DNA of 64,000 nt from an uncultured Altererythrobacter sp. (GTDB lineage: Bacteria; Pseudomonadota; Alphaproteobacteria; Sphingomonadales; Sphingomonadaceae), in contig CAJXNC010000006.1 of the NCBI GenBank assembly GCA_913056125.1, forward strand, positions 62,001-126,000, written 5' to 3'. A program made the position numbers and the translations under genes. A model generated the notes under the pieces. The model searched no databases and was not told the origin of the DNA. It was given only the letters and a program-made list of their open reading frames with translations. Shown in pieces: positions 36,653 to 46,619 of the stretch. The stretch's first letter is position 1. Each line of letters begins with the position of its first letter.

Positions 36653-37057
36653 CTAGCTCAGGGTCGGGAAGCAGCTCTTGACCTGGATCTGCGCCGGGAA
36701 CACCGGCACGAAACCGTCCATCACCGAATGGAAAGTGTGGGTGATGGTCACTTCGCTCGAATTGGGGAAGCCGTTGCAGGTGACATCGCTCTGCGGGACG
36801 ACCCCGGCGCTGGCAAGCGTCAGTCCGTATCCCTGCGCCCGGTCGACGGCATAGCTTTCCAACGCCCCGGTTCCGTCACAGGCCGAGCTGACCGAAAGGC
36901 AGCGCGCCGAGGAATAGGCGACCGTGTCCAGAGTCTGGCGCGTCCAGGCCAGCCGCGCGCTTTCGATCGTCCCGAACAGCAGCAGGAAGAAGACCGGGGC
37001 GAGCAGCGCGAATTCCACCAGGGTCGCGCCCCCTTCGTTGCGGAGGAGGTTGCGCAT
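36653..37057 (-). CDS. TadE-like pilus assembly protein
   Basis: A 134-residue pseudopilin-type protein: N-terminal EGGATLVEFALLAPVFFLLLFG is the TadE motif (E at position 5 of the cleaved form) and one membrane helix, then a short disulfide-bearing periplasmic domain (three Cys pairs possible). It is the last of three Tad-related genes on this strand and would be part of a Flp/Tad adhesion pilus. The secretion machinery (tadA, cpaF etc.) is not in the window. Confidence 0.8.
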   Translation of the reverse strand: MRNLLRNEGGATLVEFALLAPVFFLLLFGTIESARLAWTRQTLDTVAYSSARCLSVSSACDGTGALESYAVDRAQGYGLTLASAGVVPQSDVTCNGFPNSSEVTITHTFHSVMDGFVPVFPAQIQVKSCFPTLS

Positions 37058-37061
37058 CTTC

Positions 37062-37574
37062 CTATTCCAGCCTGATCGTCGCTTGCTGCGAGATCGTTGC
37101 CCCGGCGATCGCGCTTTGAGGCAGGATCATCGGGTCGAAGGTGCGCGTCGCATTGATGGTCAGGTAATAGCCCGCTGTGGAACCCACGGTGACGCCGGTG
37201 CCGGTGCAGATATTGCCGCAGGTCGCAGTGACATAGCTGCCATCGTTCTTGAGGCAGGCACAAACGCGGTTGAGATTGGTGCAGCTGCCCGCCACGCCAT
37301 TGCAGGAGGTGGCAACCGCGGTCGAGTTCTCACCCGTCAGGCTGCGCACATAACCGGGCAGGTTGGCGAAATTCACATTGTCGGCATCGTTGAAGCTGGA
37401 CACGGCGGCTGCCCCAACGGCCTCGTTCATCCTGCCGCGCTCGATATAGAAGGCCCCGAAATCCAGCGCCACCATGACCACGAAGAAGAAGGCGACCGAC
37501 CACAGGGCGAATTCGACTGCGACCATGCCCTGTTCGTCACGGCGCAAGCGGTAGATGAAATCGCGCATCCCCAA
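37062..37574 (-). CDS. TadE/TadG-like pilus assembly protein
   Basis: A 170-residue protein with the TadE-type start (RRDEQGMVAVEFALWSVAFFFVVMVALDFG) and a Cys-rich extracytoplasmic domain (NRVCACLKNDGS, CGNICTGTG). It lies between two related genes, 4 bases from the one behind and touching the one ahead, so the three are one transcript. Its higher Cys content suggests a disulfide-knotted tip or minor pilin. Confidence 0.78.
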   Translation of the reverse strand: MGMRDFIYRLRRDEQGMVAVEFALWSVAFFFVVMVALDFGAFYIERGRMNEAVGAAAVSSFNDADNVNFANLPGYVRSLTGENSTAVATSCNGVAGSCTNLNRVCACLKNDGSYVTATCGNICTGTGVTVGSTAGYYLTINATRTFDPMILPQSAIAGATISQQATIRLE

Positions 37575-39635
37575 TTATCCCACCAGCCTGATCGATGCGG
37601 TCGAACCGCTGCCACCGCCCGAAATGGCCTCGTCCATGCGGTTGCAGGCCGTACCCGTTGCCGCACCGCCATTCACGCGGATCGTATCGGCAATTACGCT
37701 CATGCACTTGGTGCCCGATACCGTTTCATTTCCGCCGGCCATCTTCACCTGTGCATTGGGGAAGTGGACCGTGCCGGCAAAGGCATTGACCGAACCGCCC
37801 GTCCAGTTGGCATCGTCGCTGCTCTCGCTGGAAATCAGCAAGTCGGCGATTTGCGCCCCGGAGATGTCGTAATCAGGTGCCTCGAGCTTGGTCTTGGCGC
37901 CGCCCGCCAGCTTCATCACGCCGGAAAGGATGAAGGTCACATCGATCCCGACCATGTCGAAACCGGAGACGTTCTCGCCCTCCAGCCAGTCCCCATAGGT
38001 CTGTCCGTTGAGGTCGGACGTGTAGGGCCAGACCGTGCCGCCCGTCCCGTTCTCGAAATCACCATTGATGGTGTAGCGCCCTTTGCCGAACAGGACGCCG
38101 CCTTTCGGGTTGAGATCGCCATTGATGTAGTGATTCCCGGTGATCGGGAAGCGGATATAGGTGCCGCCCTGCGTGTCGATATCGCCATTGGCGCTAAAGC
38201 CGCCGTCGCCCATGAAGAAGCGTGCGGAACCGCTCATGAAGATCGCGCGATTGGCATTGCCCGGCCCGATGACCACGTCGCCATCACCAAGGGCTAGCTC
38301 CGAATCGCCGCTCATATTGACGCCCGCCCCGGCCTGGAAATCGCCCTCGCCCAGCAGCGCATCGGCACCCCCGCCGACATCGACATTGCCGCCAACCAGG
38401 TGATCGCCCTCGCCCCAGACATTGGTCGATCCGCCCCAGAAATCGAGGTCGCCGACGATGTAAACATCGCCATCGCCCTTCGAATTGGCACCCTGGAACT
38501 TGGCATCGCCTCCGACCCACAAAGCACCATCACCAATGGTCACGCCGGTGGAGCCGCTGTCGAAATCGCCCGCAACCACGATGTCGCTATCGCCGAAATC
38601 CACCGTGGTCCCGCCACCTATGTTGACATTGCCGGACACAGTGATGGTGGAACCGTCGCCGAAGGTAACGTTCATGCCGCCATCGATGGTGAGATTGCGC
38701 ATCTCGTAATGGCCAGTGGGGAAGACCCAGACGCCGCTCGACACCTCATAGGGCTTCACATTGTTGCTCTCGCCATTCCACTTGATCTTGAAATCGCTGC
38801 CAGTGGCAACGCTGGGAGAGGCAATGGAAGACGGCGCAGAGTAATTTCCCAGCTTGGTATAGGCGTTGAGCAGTTCCGCATCGTTTGCCCAGGGATCGGT
38901 CAATGACGTCGGCTCGTTGATCCAGTCCTCCGGTGCCGGGACATTGTTGTTCCAACTCGGCTTGTCCAGAACTCCGGCGAAGCGAAGCGTGTTGGCATCA
39001 AGCGTACCGTAGTTGAGTTCGATGTTGTCGGAGCCGGAAATAATGTCGGCGCCCCGGATCAGCGTGCCCTTGTTCTCGACCTCGCCGATCGCCGCAACCG
39101 AACAGGTCGGCGCATTGATGGAAGCACCGCCGGTTACCGAAATCGCCGCCTTGCTGCCGTCAAGCGCAAGATAGCAGGGAGCTGCGAAATTGGGGGTACT
39201 GCCTGCCAGGCTGGCTAGCGAACTGGCAGTAACGTCATATGTGCCTGTGAAACCGAGAACGGCTGCGAGCGAGAATGGAAGTGGCCGTGTGACACTAACG
39301 CGCACGGCATCGTTTCCCGTGCTGGGAAAATCCGCCACCAGCTCGGCCGTGACCGTGGCCCCGATCAGTCCATTGGCCAGCGCGATGTCCTGTGCCACTG
39401 GTTCGACCACGCTGCCATCGGATGCATCGGCATAGGCAAGCGCCGCTGCCAGCGCGCCCATATCCGCCACGCGCTGGTTGATCACGCGCTGCTGGTATCC
39501 GCGGTTGAGATCGAAGGCCAGTCCCGCAGCACCGATCACGACCGGCAGGGCGAGCGTGGCAATCGTGGTAACGCCAGCCGTCCTGTCGCGCATGATCGCG
39601 CGGATACGGGCGGTAAGAGGGAGATTTCTGCTCAT
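37575..39635 (-). CDS. TadG-like pilus protein fused to a repetitive beta-helix-like region
   Basis: A ~686-residue protein. The first ~170 residues are TadG-like (RTAGVTTIATLALPVVIGAAGLAFDLNRGYQQRV and a DUF2134-like domain). From about residue 300 to 600 there is a repetitive Gly/Asp-rich region in which turns of the form GDG, GGG and V-x-G-D/N-F recur about every 15-25 residues, suggesting a right-handed beta-helix or bactofilin-like solenoid. A normal TadG instead carries a von Willebrand A domain. The start is uncertain (39635 or 39656). Confidence 0.7.
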   Translation of the reverse strand: MSRNLPLTARIRAIMRDRTAGVTTIATLALPVVIGAAGLAFDLNRGYQQRVINQRVADMGALAAALAYADASDGSVVEPVAQDIALANGLIGATVTAELVADFPSTGNDAVRVSVTRPLPFSLAAVLGFTGTYDVTASSLASLAGSTPNFAAPCYLALDGSKAAISVTGGASINAPTCSVAAIGEVENKGTLIRGADIISGSDNIELNYGTLDANTLRFAGVLDKPSWNNNVPAPEDWINEPTSLTDPWANDAELLNAYTKLGNYSAPSSIASPSVATGSDFKIKWNGESNNVKPYEVSSGVWVFPTGHYEMRNLTIDGGMNVTFGDGSTITVSGNVNIGGGTTVDFGDSDIVVAGDFDSGSTGVTIGDGALWVGGDAKFQGANSKGDGDVYIVGDLDFWGGSTNVWGEGDHLVGGNVDVGGGADALLGEGDFQAGAGVNMSGDSELALGDGDVVIGPGNANRAIFMSGSARFFMGDGGFSANGDIDTQGGTYIRFPITGNHYINGDLNPKGGVLFGKGRYTINGDFENGTGGTVWPYTSDLNGQTYGDWLEGENVSGFDMVGIDVTFILSGVMKLAGGAKTKLEAPDYDISGAQIADLLISSESSDDANWTGGSVNAFAGTVHFPNAQVKMAGGNETVSGTKCMSVIADTIRVNGGAATGTACNRMDEAISGGGSGSTASIRLVG

Positions 39636-39685
39636 GATTGCCGAGAACTGCCGCATGTCAGCTAACAGCAATTACAGGTTCCGGG

Positions 39686-39699
39686 TTAACACCGATTAA
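39686..39699 (-). promoter_or_regulatory. CtrA-like TTAA-N6-TTAA site before the Tad genes
   Basis: TTAACACCGATTAA contains TTAA pairs separated by six bases, one short of the N7 of the CtrA consensus. It sits about 50 bases upstream of the tadG-like start. Confidence 0.35.
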
Positions 39700-39732
39700 A
39701 GCAAGAAGAGGGAGCGGTCACAATTCAGACAT

Positions 39733-40518
39733 TTACTTGCCTTTGAAGCCAGGCTCCCGCTTCTCGAAAAAGGCGGCCATACCCTCCGCCTTGTCCTCGG
39801 TTCCGGCAAGCATGTGGAAGACCCGCCGCTCGTAGCGGATGCCGGCAGCGAGCGTGCTTTCGAAGGCCTCATTCACCACTTCCTTGGCGGCCTTGGCGGC
39901 CAGAGGCGGCATGGCCGCGATCTTCTCCGCAGTCTTGAGCGCCTCGGTCAGGAGCTCGTCATGCGGTACCACGCGTGCCACCAGCCCGGCGCCTTCCGCC
40001 TCCGCGGCATCCATCATCCGTCCGGTCAGGACAAGGTCCATCGCCTTGGCCTTGCCCACGGCGCGGGTCAGCCGCTGCGAGCCGCCCATGCCGGGAATGA
40101 CGCCAAGCGTGATCTCGGGCTGGCCGAATTTCGCCTTGTCCGATGCGATGATGAAATCGGCCATCATCGCCAGTTCGCAACCGCCGCCGAGCGCGAAACC
40201 GTTGACCGCAGCGATCCAGGGCTTGCGCGTGGCTTCCACGAAATGGCTTTGCCAGCGGGCAAACATGTCCTCGGCGTAAAATTCGGCGAGCGGCTTTTCG
40301 GCCATTTCCTTGATGTCGGCACCCGCGGCAAAGGCCTTCTCGCCCCCGCCTGTCAGCACGGCACAACGCTGCGTGTCGTCCGCTTCGAAGGCGGCGAAAG
40401 CATCGATCAGCTCCTCGAGCACTTCGGAGTTGAGGGCATTCAGAGCCTTGGGGCGATTGAGCGTGACGAGAGTGACCCCGCCACGCTGCTCGACGATCAG
40501 GTTTTGATAGGTGGCCAT
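39733..40518 (-). CDS. Enoyl-CoA hydratase/isomerase (crotonase) family protein
   Basis: A 261-residue crotonase-fold enzyme of the short-chain enoyl-CoA hydratase type. The oxyanion-hole segment [27 protein letters not shown] and the catalytic Glu stretch [21 protein letters not shown] are present, so both hydratase Glu residues are kept. It hydrates trans-2-enoyl-CoA in beta-oxidation. Start ATG 40518 ([13 protein letters not shown]) is family-typical. It follows gdhA by 16 bases, so both may be transcribed together. Confidence 0.9.
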   Translation of the reverse strand: MATYQNLIVEQRGGVTLVTLNRPKALNALNSEVLEELIDAFAAFEADDTQRCAVLTGGGEKAFAAGADIKEMAEKPLAEFYAEDMFARWQSHFVEATRKPWIAAVNGFALGGGCELAMMADFIIASDKAKFGQPEITLGVIPGMGGSQRLTRAVGKAKAMDLVLTGRMMDAAEAEGAGLVARVVPHDELLTEALKTAEKIAAMPPLAAKAAKEVVNEAFESTLAAGIRYERRVFHMLAGTEDKAEGMAAFFEKREPGFKGK

Positions 40519-40534
40519 GCGGCCCAGAATACGG

Positions 40535-41908
40535 TCAGACCACGCCGAATGCCAGCATCGCATCGGCGACCTTCTTGAAGCCCGCAATATTGGCGCCCTT
40601 CACGTAGTCGACATAGCCCCCACCGTCTTTGGCGCCCTGGTCGCCATATTCGACACACTTCTCGTGAATGCCTTCCATCAGTTCGGTCAGCATTTCGCCG
40701 AGGCGGCCGTGGTTCCAGCTGATGCGCTCGGAATTCTGGCTCATCTCGAGGCCCGAGACGGCCACGCCGCCGGCATTGGCCGCCTTGCCCGGGCCATACA
40801 TTATCCTGGCATCGTGAAAGACGTGCACGCCTTCCAGCGTAGTCGGCATGTTGGCCCCTTCCGACACGGCAATGATGCCGTTCTCGACCAGCGCCTTGGC
40901 CTCTTCCTCATTGAGCTCGTTCTGCGTCGCGCAAGGCAAGGCGAGGTCCGCCTTGACCTGCCAAGGGCGCGCGCCCTCATGGAAAGTCGCATTGGGAAAG
41001 TGGTCGGCATAGTCGGAGATACGTCCACGCGTATGCGTCTTGTGATGCTTGACCCAGTCGATCTTTTCCTGGTCGATCCCGTCGGGATCGTAGATGAAGC
41101 CGCCGCTATCGGAGAGGGTCAGAACCTTGCCGCCGAGCTGGACGATCTTCTCCGCCGCATGGGTTGCGACATTGCCCGAACCGGAAATCACCGCCGTATG
41201 GCCTTCCACGTCCATGCCCTTGTGCTTGAGCATGTTCTGCAGGAAGTAGACTGCGCCGTAGCCGGTCGCCTCGGGGCGCATCTGCGAGCCACCATATTCC
41301 TGGCCCTTGCCGGTCAGCACGCCTTCCCAGCGATTGGTGATGCGCTTGTACTGGCCGAACATGTAGCCGATCTCACGCGCGCCGACGCCGATATCGCCCG
41401 CAGGAACGTCCGTATCGGGGCCGATATGGCGATAGAGCTCGGTCATGAAGCTCTGGCAGAAGCGCATGACTTCGGCATCGCTCTTGCCCTTGGGGTTGAA
41501 GTTCGCACCGCCCTTGCCCCCGCCCATGGGAAGGCCGGTCAGCGAGTTCTTGAAGGTCTGCTCGAAAGCGAGGAACTTGAGCGTTCCTTCGGTCACGCTC
41601 GGATGGAAACGGATGCCGCCCTTGTAAGGGCCGATGGCATTGTTGTTCTGCACGCGCCAGCCACGTTGCACGCGGATATTGTGGTTGTCATCCTCCCAGC
41701 AGACGCGGAAGGAGACCACCCGATCGGGCTCGGCAATGCGGCGCAGGATCTGCGCCTCGTGATATTCTTCCTTGTCCTCGATGAACTCGAAGATGTCCTG
41801 CGAAACTTCCTGCACCGCCTGCACGAATTCCGGCTGTCCCGGATTGCGCTTCTTCACGCCTTCCATGAACTGGTTGAGGTCGACGTGACGCTCGTAAACT
41901 GAAGCCAT
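40535..41908 (-). CDS. gdhA: NADP-specific glutamate dehydrogenase
   Basis: A 457-residue hexameric class I glutamate dehydrogenase. The catalytic Lys segment [47 protein letters not shown] and the nucleotide fold [16 protein letters not shown] are all present. Assimilates ammonium with 2-oxoglutarate. Length is normal. Transcribed ahead of an enoyl-CoA hydratase gene. Confidence 0.96.
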   Translation of the reverse strand: MASVYERHVDLNQFMEGVKKRNPGQPEFVQAVQEVSQDIFEFIEDKEEYHEAQILRRIAEPDRVVSFRVCWEDDNHNIRVQRGWRVQNNNAIGPYKGGIRFHPSVTEGTLKFLAFEQTFKNSLTGLPMGGGKGGANFNPKGKSDAEVMRFCQSFMTELYRHIGPDTDVPAGDIGVGAREIGYMFGQYKRITNRWEGVLTGKGQEYGGSQMRPEATGYGAVYFLQNMLKHKGMDVEGHTAVISGSGNVATHAAEKIVQLGGKVLTLSDSGGFIYDPDGIDQEKIDWVKHHKTHTRGRISDYADHFPNATFHEGARPWQVKADLALPCATQNELNEEEAKALVENGIIAVSEGANMPTTLEGVHVFHDARIMYGPGKAANAGGVAVSGLEMSQNSERISWNHGRLGEMLTELMEGIHEKCVEYGDQGAKDGGGYVDYVKGANIAGFKKVADAMLAFGVV

Positions 41909-42151
41909 TTCCTGATCCCCCCAAGGTGATTGGCGATTGCGGCATCGTCGTGAACCAGACGAATCCGAGTCGCGAATTCCAAGAACGGCAATCAGACCAT
42001 TTCAGCGTGACGAAATAAAGGCCTTCGCGAGAGCAGCAATTGTCCTTGCCTTGGCCAGCACGATGCCTCACCAAGAACCAAGACCGGGAAGCGTTCCAAA
42101 AAGGGGGGATGGAATGACAGGCCGCAGCAGGCACCGGAAGGCCCAGCGCTA

Positions 42152-44236
42152 ATGCCCGCGCCACAATCCAAGACCATCTTCTCCGCCGGCTGGCGCAGCG
42201 TCCGCGAAGCGGGCCCGCAAAGGCTGGCGCTGACAGGCATACTCCTGCTGGCCGCGGTACTGCTTGCGCGCTTCTCCTGGACCATCTGGTTTACCGATAC
42301 CGCCGAGCGCGCGCTTTACGACTACCGTGCCTATGCGCTGGCCGAACAGGTCGAGCAGGACGAACGTATCCTGATGGTCGTCTATACCGACCAGACGCTG
42401 ATCGACCTCGAAAAACGCTCGCCGCTCGATCGTGGATTGCTCGCCGCAGCCCTGCGCAATCTCGACACGATGGGCGCGAAAGCGATCGGCATCGACATGC
42501 TGTTCGACCAGCCCCAGGCCGAGGATGGCGACCTGATCGAAACGCTGCGGTCGATGCAGACGCCCACGCGCGTGGGCTATGCCGAGACCGAGACCAATGA
42601 GCGCGATATCATCTGGGACCAGCAGCAATTCCTCGATGCCTTCATGGCTGAGATCGAAGGCAGCAACGCTTCCCCGGCAAGCATTCGATTGGCGGAAAAT
42701 GCCGGTGTCACCCGCATGTGGCCCAGTATCGAGGAGGGCCTGCCACCCACGCTCGGACGAGCCATGCTGCAAGGAGCGGGCGATCCGGCCGTCGAGGCAT
42801 TCGAAGGATATGAAGGCGCCATCAGGTTCCGCCTTCCGCGCGTCTACGGCGACCCGGAGCAGGGCGAAGAACTGCAATATAACGTTCCGATCTACACTTA
42901 CCTGGACATCCCGCTTTTCGCCGATCCGGCAAATGCCGTCTGGCTCGCCCCCCTGGTGGAAGGCCGTTACGTGCTAATCGGCGGCAATATCGTCGACTAT
43001 GACCGGGCGCTGACCCCGCTTTCGGCAACACATGATCCATGGATCGACCAGAAGGCGCGCTACGTAAATCCGCCGGGAATCGAAGTGCATGCCGACATGG
43101 TCGCACAGATGCTCGACGGGGCACGCCTGAAGCAGGTATCCCCTGCCTTTCTGTGGTTCTTTGCCTTCGTGGTAGTATTGACCGCCGCGCTCACCGCCTT
43201 GCTGGAAATCAGGAGCTGGAAGGTCATCCCGCTACTTGTCGGCCAGCTTGCCCTGTTCCTCGGCATCCCCTTCGCCCTGCATGCGCGCGGGGTGGATACG
43301 CTCTTCTTCCCGAGCATCGGCCCGGCGCTGGCCTGGGTCCTGGCTTTCATGGCGGTAACCTCGGCCGCGCGTGCAGCCTCGGCGGTGCAACGGCGCTTCG
43401 CCCAAGGTGCGCTGGGCAAATACTTGCCCGCCAGCATTGCCGACCAGATCATCGAACAGCCCGAGCTCTTGCAGCTTGGCGGCGCCAAGCGCGAGATCTA
43501 CGTGATCTTCTCCGACCTCGAGGGCTTTACCAAGCTCAGTCACGGGCTTGAGCCGGAAATGGTCGCCACGTTGCTCAATCGCTATCTCGAAATGCTCAGC
43601 CAGGTCGTGCTCGACCATGGCGGCATCCTCGATAAGTTCGTGGGCGATGCCGTGGTGGCCTTCTGGGGCGCACCCATTTCGCAGCCCGACGATGCCGACC
43701 AGGCAGCCAAGGCCGGTTTTGCGCTGTGGCAGGCAGGAGAGGCCTTCCGCGAAGAAGTGGCGGCGAAATATCCGGATGTTCCACGCATCGGCAAGACCCG
43801 CGTCGGCATGCATTTCGGCGAGGCGGTGGTCGGCAATTTCGGTGGCGAGAACCGCATCCAGTATACGGCGCTGGGCGATTCCATGAACACGGCCGCCCGG
43901 CTGGAATCGGCCAACAAGGCGCTCAAGACTTCGGTCATGGCAAGTTCGGACATTGCCAGCCGCACCACGCTGGACTGGTGGCGGCCGATGGGCAGCGTGG
44001 TTCTCTCCGGCCGCACCCGTCCCGTCGCCCTGTGCGAGCCGGCACCGGAATTTCCCGAGCAGGACCGCGAGGAATTGCGCCGCGCGGTAGACATGCTCGC
44101 AACCGATCAAAGCGCGGCATTACAGCTGCTTGGAGAAATCTGCGCCCGTCATCCGCAAGACGAGGCTTTGCAGGCCTTGCTGGAACGCAGCAAGGATCTG
44201 AACGAAGCAGGTGCACATGTCCTCACGAGCAAGTAA
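42152..44236 (+). CDS. CHASE2-domain class III adenylate cyclase
   Basis: A 694-residue protein: N-terminal membrane helix (~28-45), periplasmic CHASE2 domain (~55-325, KAIGIDMLFDQP signature), three more helices (~330-405), then a cytoplasmic class III cyclase domain (~440-620). Catalytic residues are kept: FSDLEGFT and DKFVGDAVVAFWG supply the two metal-binding Asp, the Lys of DKF with the Asp of YTALGDSMN fits adenine recognition, and NTAARL supplies the Asn/Arg pair. So it should make cAMP. It begins the electron-transfer locus; GGAAGG precedes the ATG. Confidence 0.92.
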   Translation: MPAPQSKTIFSAGWRSVREAGPQRLALTGILLLAAVLLARFSWTIWFTDTAERALYDYRAYALAEQVEQDERILMVVYTDQTLIDLEKRSPLDRGLLAAALRNLDTMGAKAIGIDMLFDQPQAEDGDLIETLRSMQTPTRVGYAETETNERDIIWDQQQFLDAFMAEIEGSNASPASIRLAENAGVTRMWPSIEEGLPPTLGRAMLQGAGDPAVEAFEGYEGAIRFRLPRVYGDPEQGEELQYNVPIYTYLDIPLFADPANAVWLAPLVEGRYVLIGGNIVDYDRALTPLSATHDPWIDQKARYVNPPGIEVHADMVAQMLDGARLKQVSPAFLWFFAFVVVLTAALTALLEIRSWKVIPLLVGQLALFLGIPFALHARGVDTLFFPSIGPALAWVLAFMAVTSAARAASAVQRRFAQGALGKYLPASIADQIIEQPELLQLGGAKREIYVIFSDLEGFTKLSHGLEPEMVATLLNRYLEMLSQVVLDHGGILDKFVGDAVVAFWGAPISQPDDADQAAKAGFALWQAGEAFREEVAAKYPDVPRIGKTRVGMHFGEAVVGNFGGENRIQYTALGDSMNTAARLESANKALKTSVMASSDIASRTTLDWWRPMGSVVLSGRTRPVALCEPAPEFPEQDREELRRAVDMLATDQSAALQLLGEICARHPQDEALQALLERSKDLNEAGAHVLTSK

Positions 44237-44370
44237 GCCAAACCTGCACGCTCAAGTCACACGCAATTCATATCGAGGCCCATAAGGCCGCCAAATACCG
44301 AACCAACCCGGCTGACAAGCTACTTCAAAATTTGTTACAGCCATGCCGGATCAGAATGAGGAAGATAGCC

Positions 44371-45084
44371 ATGTCTTGGGGTAAGGGAATCATCGCCAGC
44401 CTTTCGGCGAGTGTCGCAGGCCTTGCGCTAATGCCCGCCGCCGCGCTGGCCGGTGTCGTCGTCGCATCGAGCGGCCCCTCTGCAGGGGAGTATCCCGTCG
44501 GCAGGCAGATCGATTCCGGTGAACGGATTACACTGCGCGATGGCGATACGCTGACGGTGCTCGAGAATGGCGGAACCCGTATCCTGCGCGGCCCGGGCGT
44601 CCAGATGCTCTCCAGCAGTGGCAGCAGCCAGAGCAGCACCTTTGCCAACCTGACCCGGCAGCGCTCTCAGACAAGGGCGCGGACGGGTGCCGTGCGCGGC
44701 GCGACGGTGGTCGAGATCAGCAACCCGAACCTGTGGTATGTCGATGTCGAAACCTCGGGCAAGATCTGCTTGCCCGGCCCTGACAATGTGCAGTTCTGGC
44801 GCGCCGATACGCAGGCCGACAGCACCTATGAGATATCGGCTGACGGCATGGCCACCGAAATCAGCTTCGAGGCTGGCGAAATGCTGGCGAGCTGGAATGC
44901 CGACAATCCGCCGGCCGAGGGCACGACCTACCAGCTTGGCGCTCCGACGGGTGCGGGGGCAGTGCAAGTAGAATTCGTATTCACCGGAGAAGCACCGGAA
45001 TCGCCCGAGGCGGCAGCCGAGTTGTTCATTGCCAATGGCTGCACAGTGCAGCTTGACGTGATGACCAATGCGATGATGGGCTGA
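44371..45084 (+). CDS. FecR-like exported protein
   Basis: A 237-residue protein with a signal peptide (IIASLSASVAGLALMPAAALAG) and a FecR-like beta domain (~30-140: PVGRQIDSGERITLRDGDTLTVL, GTRILRGPG). A second beta-sheet-rich half follows with two cysteines. ATG 44371 follows a GAGGAAG ribosome-binding site; an ATG 15 bases earlier is less likely. FecR proteins normally act with ECF sigma factors, but none is adjacent; here the neighbours are the cyclase and the cytochrome operon, so the role may be structural. Moderate confidence in the family. Confidence 0.65.
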   Translation: MSWGKGIIASLSASVAGLALMPAAALAGVVVASSGPSAGEYPVGRQIDSGERITLRDGDTLTVLENGGTRILRGPGVQMLSSSGSSQSSTFANLTRQRSQTRARTGAVRGATVVEISNPNLWYVDVETSGKICLPGPDNVQFWRADTQADSTYEISADGMATEISFEAGEMLASWNADNPPAEGTTYQLGAPTGAGAVQVEFVFTGEAPESPEAAAELFIANGCTVQLDVMTNAMMG

Positions 45085-45206
45085 CAAGGAGTATCGCTGC
45101 CGGGCTTGCACCCAAGGGCGCAGGCGTGGCAGCACAGGGGTGGCACGGGGCCATCCGGCGCCATGATGGGTGAGGGTCCATCGGGTGCGAACTTGGGGGG
45201 AAAGCG

Positions 45207-46619
45207 ATGAGCAGACGCGCGTGGCGGAGCATTCTGACAGCCGATGGCTGGCGCGCGCGTATCGTTCTTCCGCTCTCTGCAGGTGTCGTGCTGGCCGCTT
45301 CGGCCCTTCTGACCGGCTTCCCTCATGCGGAAAGCGCAACCGCGCAGAACTCCTACTCCTATACAGGCGTTGCCTCCTGCGCAGGATCGACCTGCCATGG
45401 TCGTAGCGAGGGCAATGGCGCCGTCGTCCGGCAGGACGAGATCGCCACCTGGCAGGAGCCGAGTGCGGTCAGCGGGGCTCACAGCCGCGCCTATGCGGTA
45501 CTGGCGGGCCGCCGCGGCAGGCAGATCGCGCAGTCGCTAGGCTGGGAGAACGCCACTTCGCGCAGCGAATGCCTTGGATGCCATTCCACCTTCGTCCCGG
45601 TCTCCCAGCAGGGTCCGCGCTTCCACATGGAGGACGGCGTGGGCTGCGAGAGCTGCCACGGCGCGGCGGCAGGCTGGATCGCTACGCACTATGAAGTGGG
45701 CGGCACGCATCCGGCCAATGTCGCCAACGGGCTGACCCCGCTAGAACTGCCGCAGACCCGCGCTCGCATCTGCCTCGATTGCCATTATGGCAGCGCCGAT
45801 GAGGGGCAATTCGTCACCCATGCGATGATGGCCGCCGGCCATCCGCGCATTTCCTTCGAGCTCGACCTGTTCAGCGCATTCCAGCAGCATCACGATGCCG
45901 ATGGCGACTATCTTGAGCGCAAGGGCGGCACTGACAGCGTACAGCTGTGGGCCGTGGGCCAGGCTGAGGCTGTTGCCCGCGCGACCGACCTCTATGCCCG
46001 TCCCGATCTCGCGACAGAGGGCGTGTTCCCCGAATTCTATTTCTACGATTGCCATTCCTGCCACCGGGCGATCACCGACGGGCCAGAGCGGCGCCTGACA
46101 TTCGAGACCAATCCACAGCGGCCCATCCCCTTCGGCCAGCCTCCTTTCAACGATGAGAACATCATCATGCTCGATGCCGTGGCGCAGGCGCTGGCGCCGA
46201 CACGGGCCGAGGCTTTCCGTTCCGCCAGCCGCAACTTCCATGGCGCGATGCAACAAGGTCGCGCTCCCGCGCAGCAGGCCGCCATGGCGCTGCGCAGCGA
46301 GGCGGCGCGCCTGTCCGATGCCCTCGCCGCGCGCTCCTATGGCGGCAATGACGCTTTCGAAGTGATCGAAACGATCGGCGGGCGCGTCACCTCCAGCCGC
46401 TTCACCGATTACGCCGGTTCGGCCCAGGCGGTGATGGCCGTGGATACACTGCTCAACGCCCTGGTAACGCGTGGACGGATCACGGTTGGCGCGGCGGCGG
46501 GAATCCGCGCCGACATCAACCGCGCCTACCAGGCCGTGCGCACGCCGGAGAGCTACAACCCGGCGGAATTCCGCTCCGCCATAGGCAATGCGGTCAACGC
46601 GATCGGACGCCTGCGGTAA
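45207..46619 (+). CDS. Five-heme c-type cytochrome, cytochrome c554-like
   Basis: A 470-residue exported protein. Signal-anchor-like N terminus (VVLAASALLTGFPHAESATAQ). Five heme-attachment motifs: CAGSTCH (CX4CH, ~58), then CLGCH, CESCH, CLDCH and CHSCH (between ~120 and ~290). Order and spacing resemble cytochrome c554-family multiheme proteins. The C-terminal ~170 residues are helical and heme-free. First of four genes that overlap by one base each (TAATG here), preceded by a GGGGGAAAG ribosome-binding site. Probably a periplasmic electron carrier. Confidence 0.85.
   Translation: MSRRAWRSILTADGWRARIVLPLSAGVVLAASALLTGFPHAESATAQNSYSYTGVASCAGSTCHGRSEGNGAVVRQDEIATWQEPSAVSGAHSRAYAVLAGRRGRQIAQSLGWENATSRSECLGCHSTFVPVSQQGPRFHMEDGVGCESCHGAAAGWIATHYEVGGTHPANVANGLTPLELPQTRARICLDCHYGSADEGQFVTHAMMAAGHPRISFELDLFSAFQQHHDADGDYLERKGGTDSVQLWAVGQAEAVARATDLYARPDLATEGVFPEFYFYDCHSCHRAITDGPERRLTFETNPQRPIPFGQPPFNDENIIMLDAVAQALAPTRAEAFRSASRNFHGAMQQGRAPAQQAAMALRSEAARLSDALAARSYGGNDAFEVIETIGGRVTSSRFTDYAGSAQAVMAVDTLLNALVTRGRITVGAAAGIRADINRAYQAVRTPESYNPAEFRSAIGNAVNAIGRLR

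Noticed and set aside
44371-45084. FecR partner of an ECF sigma/FecA system
   Set aside because: No sigma factor or TonB receptor is adjacent; only the FecR-like domain can be supported.
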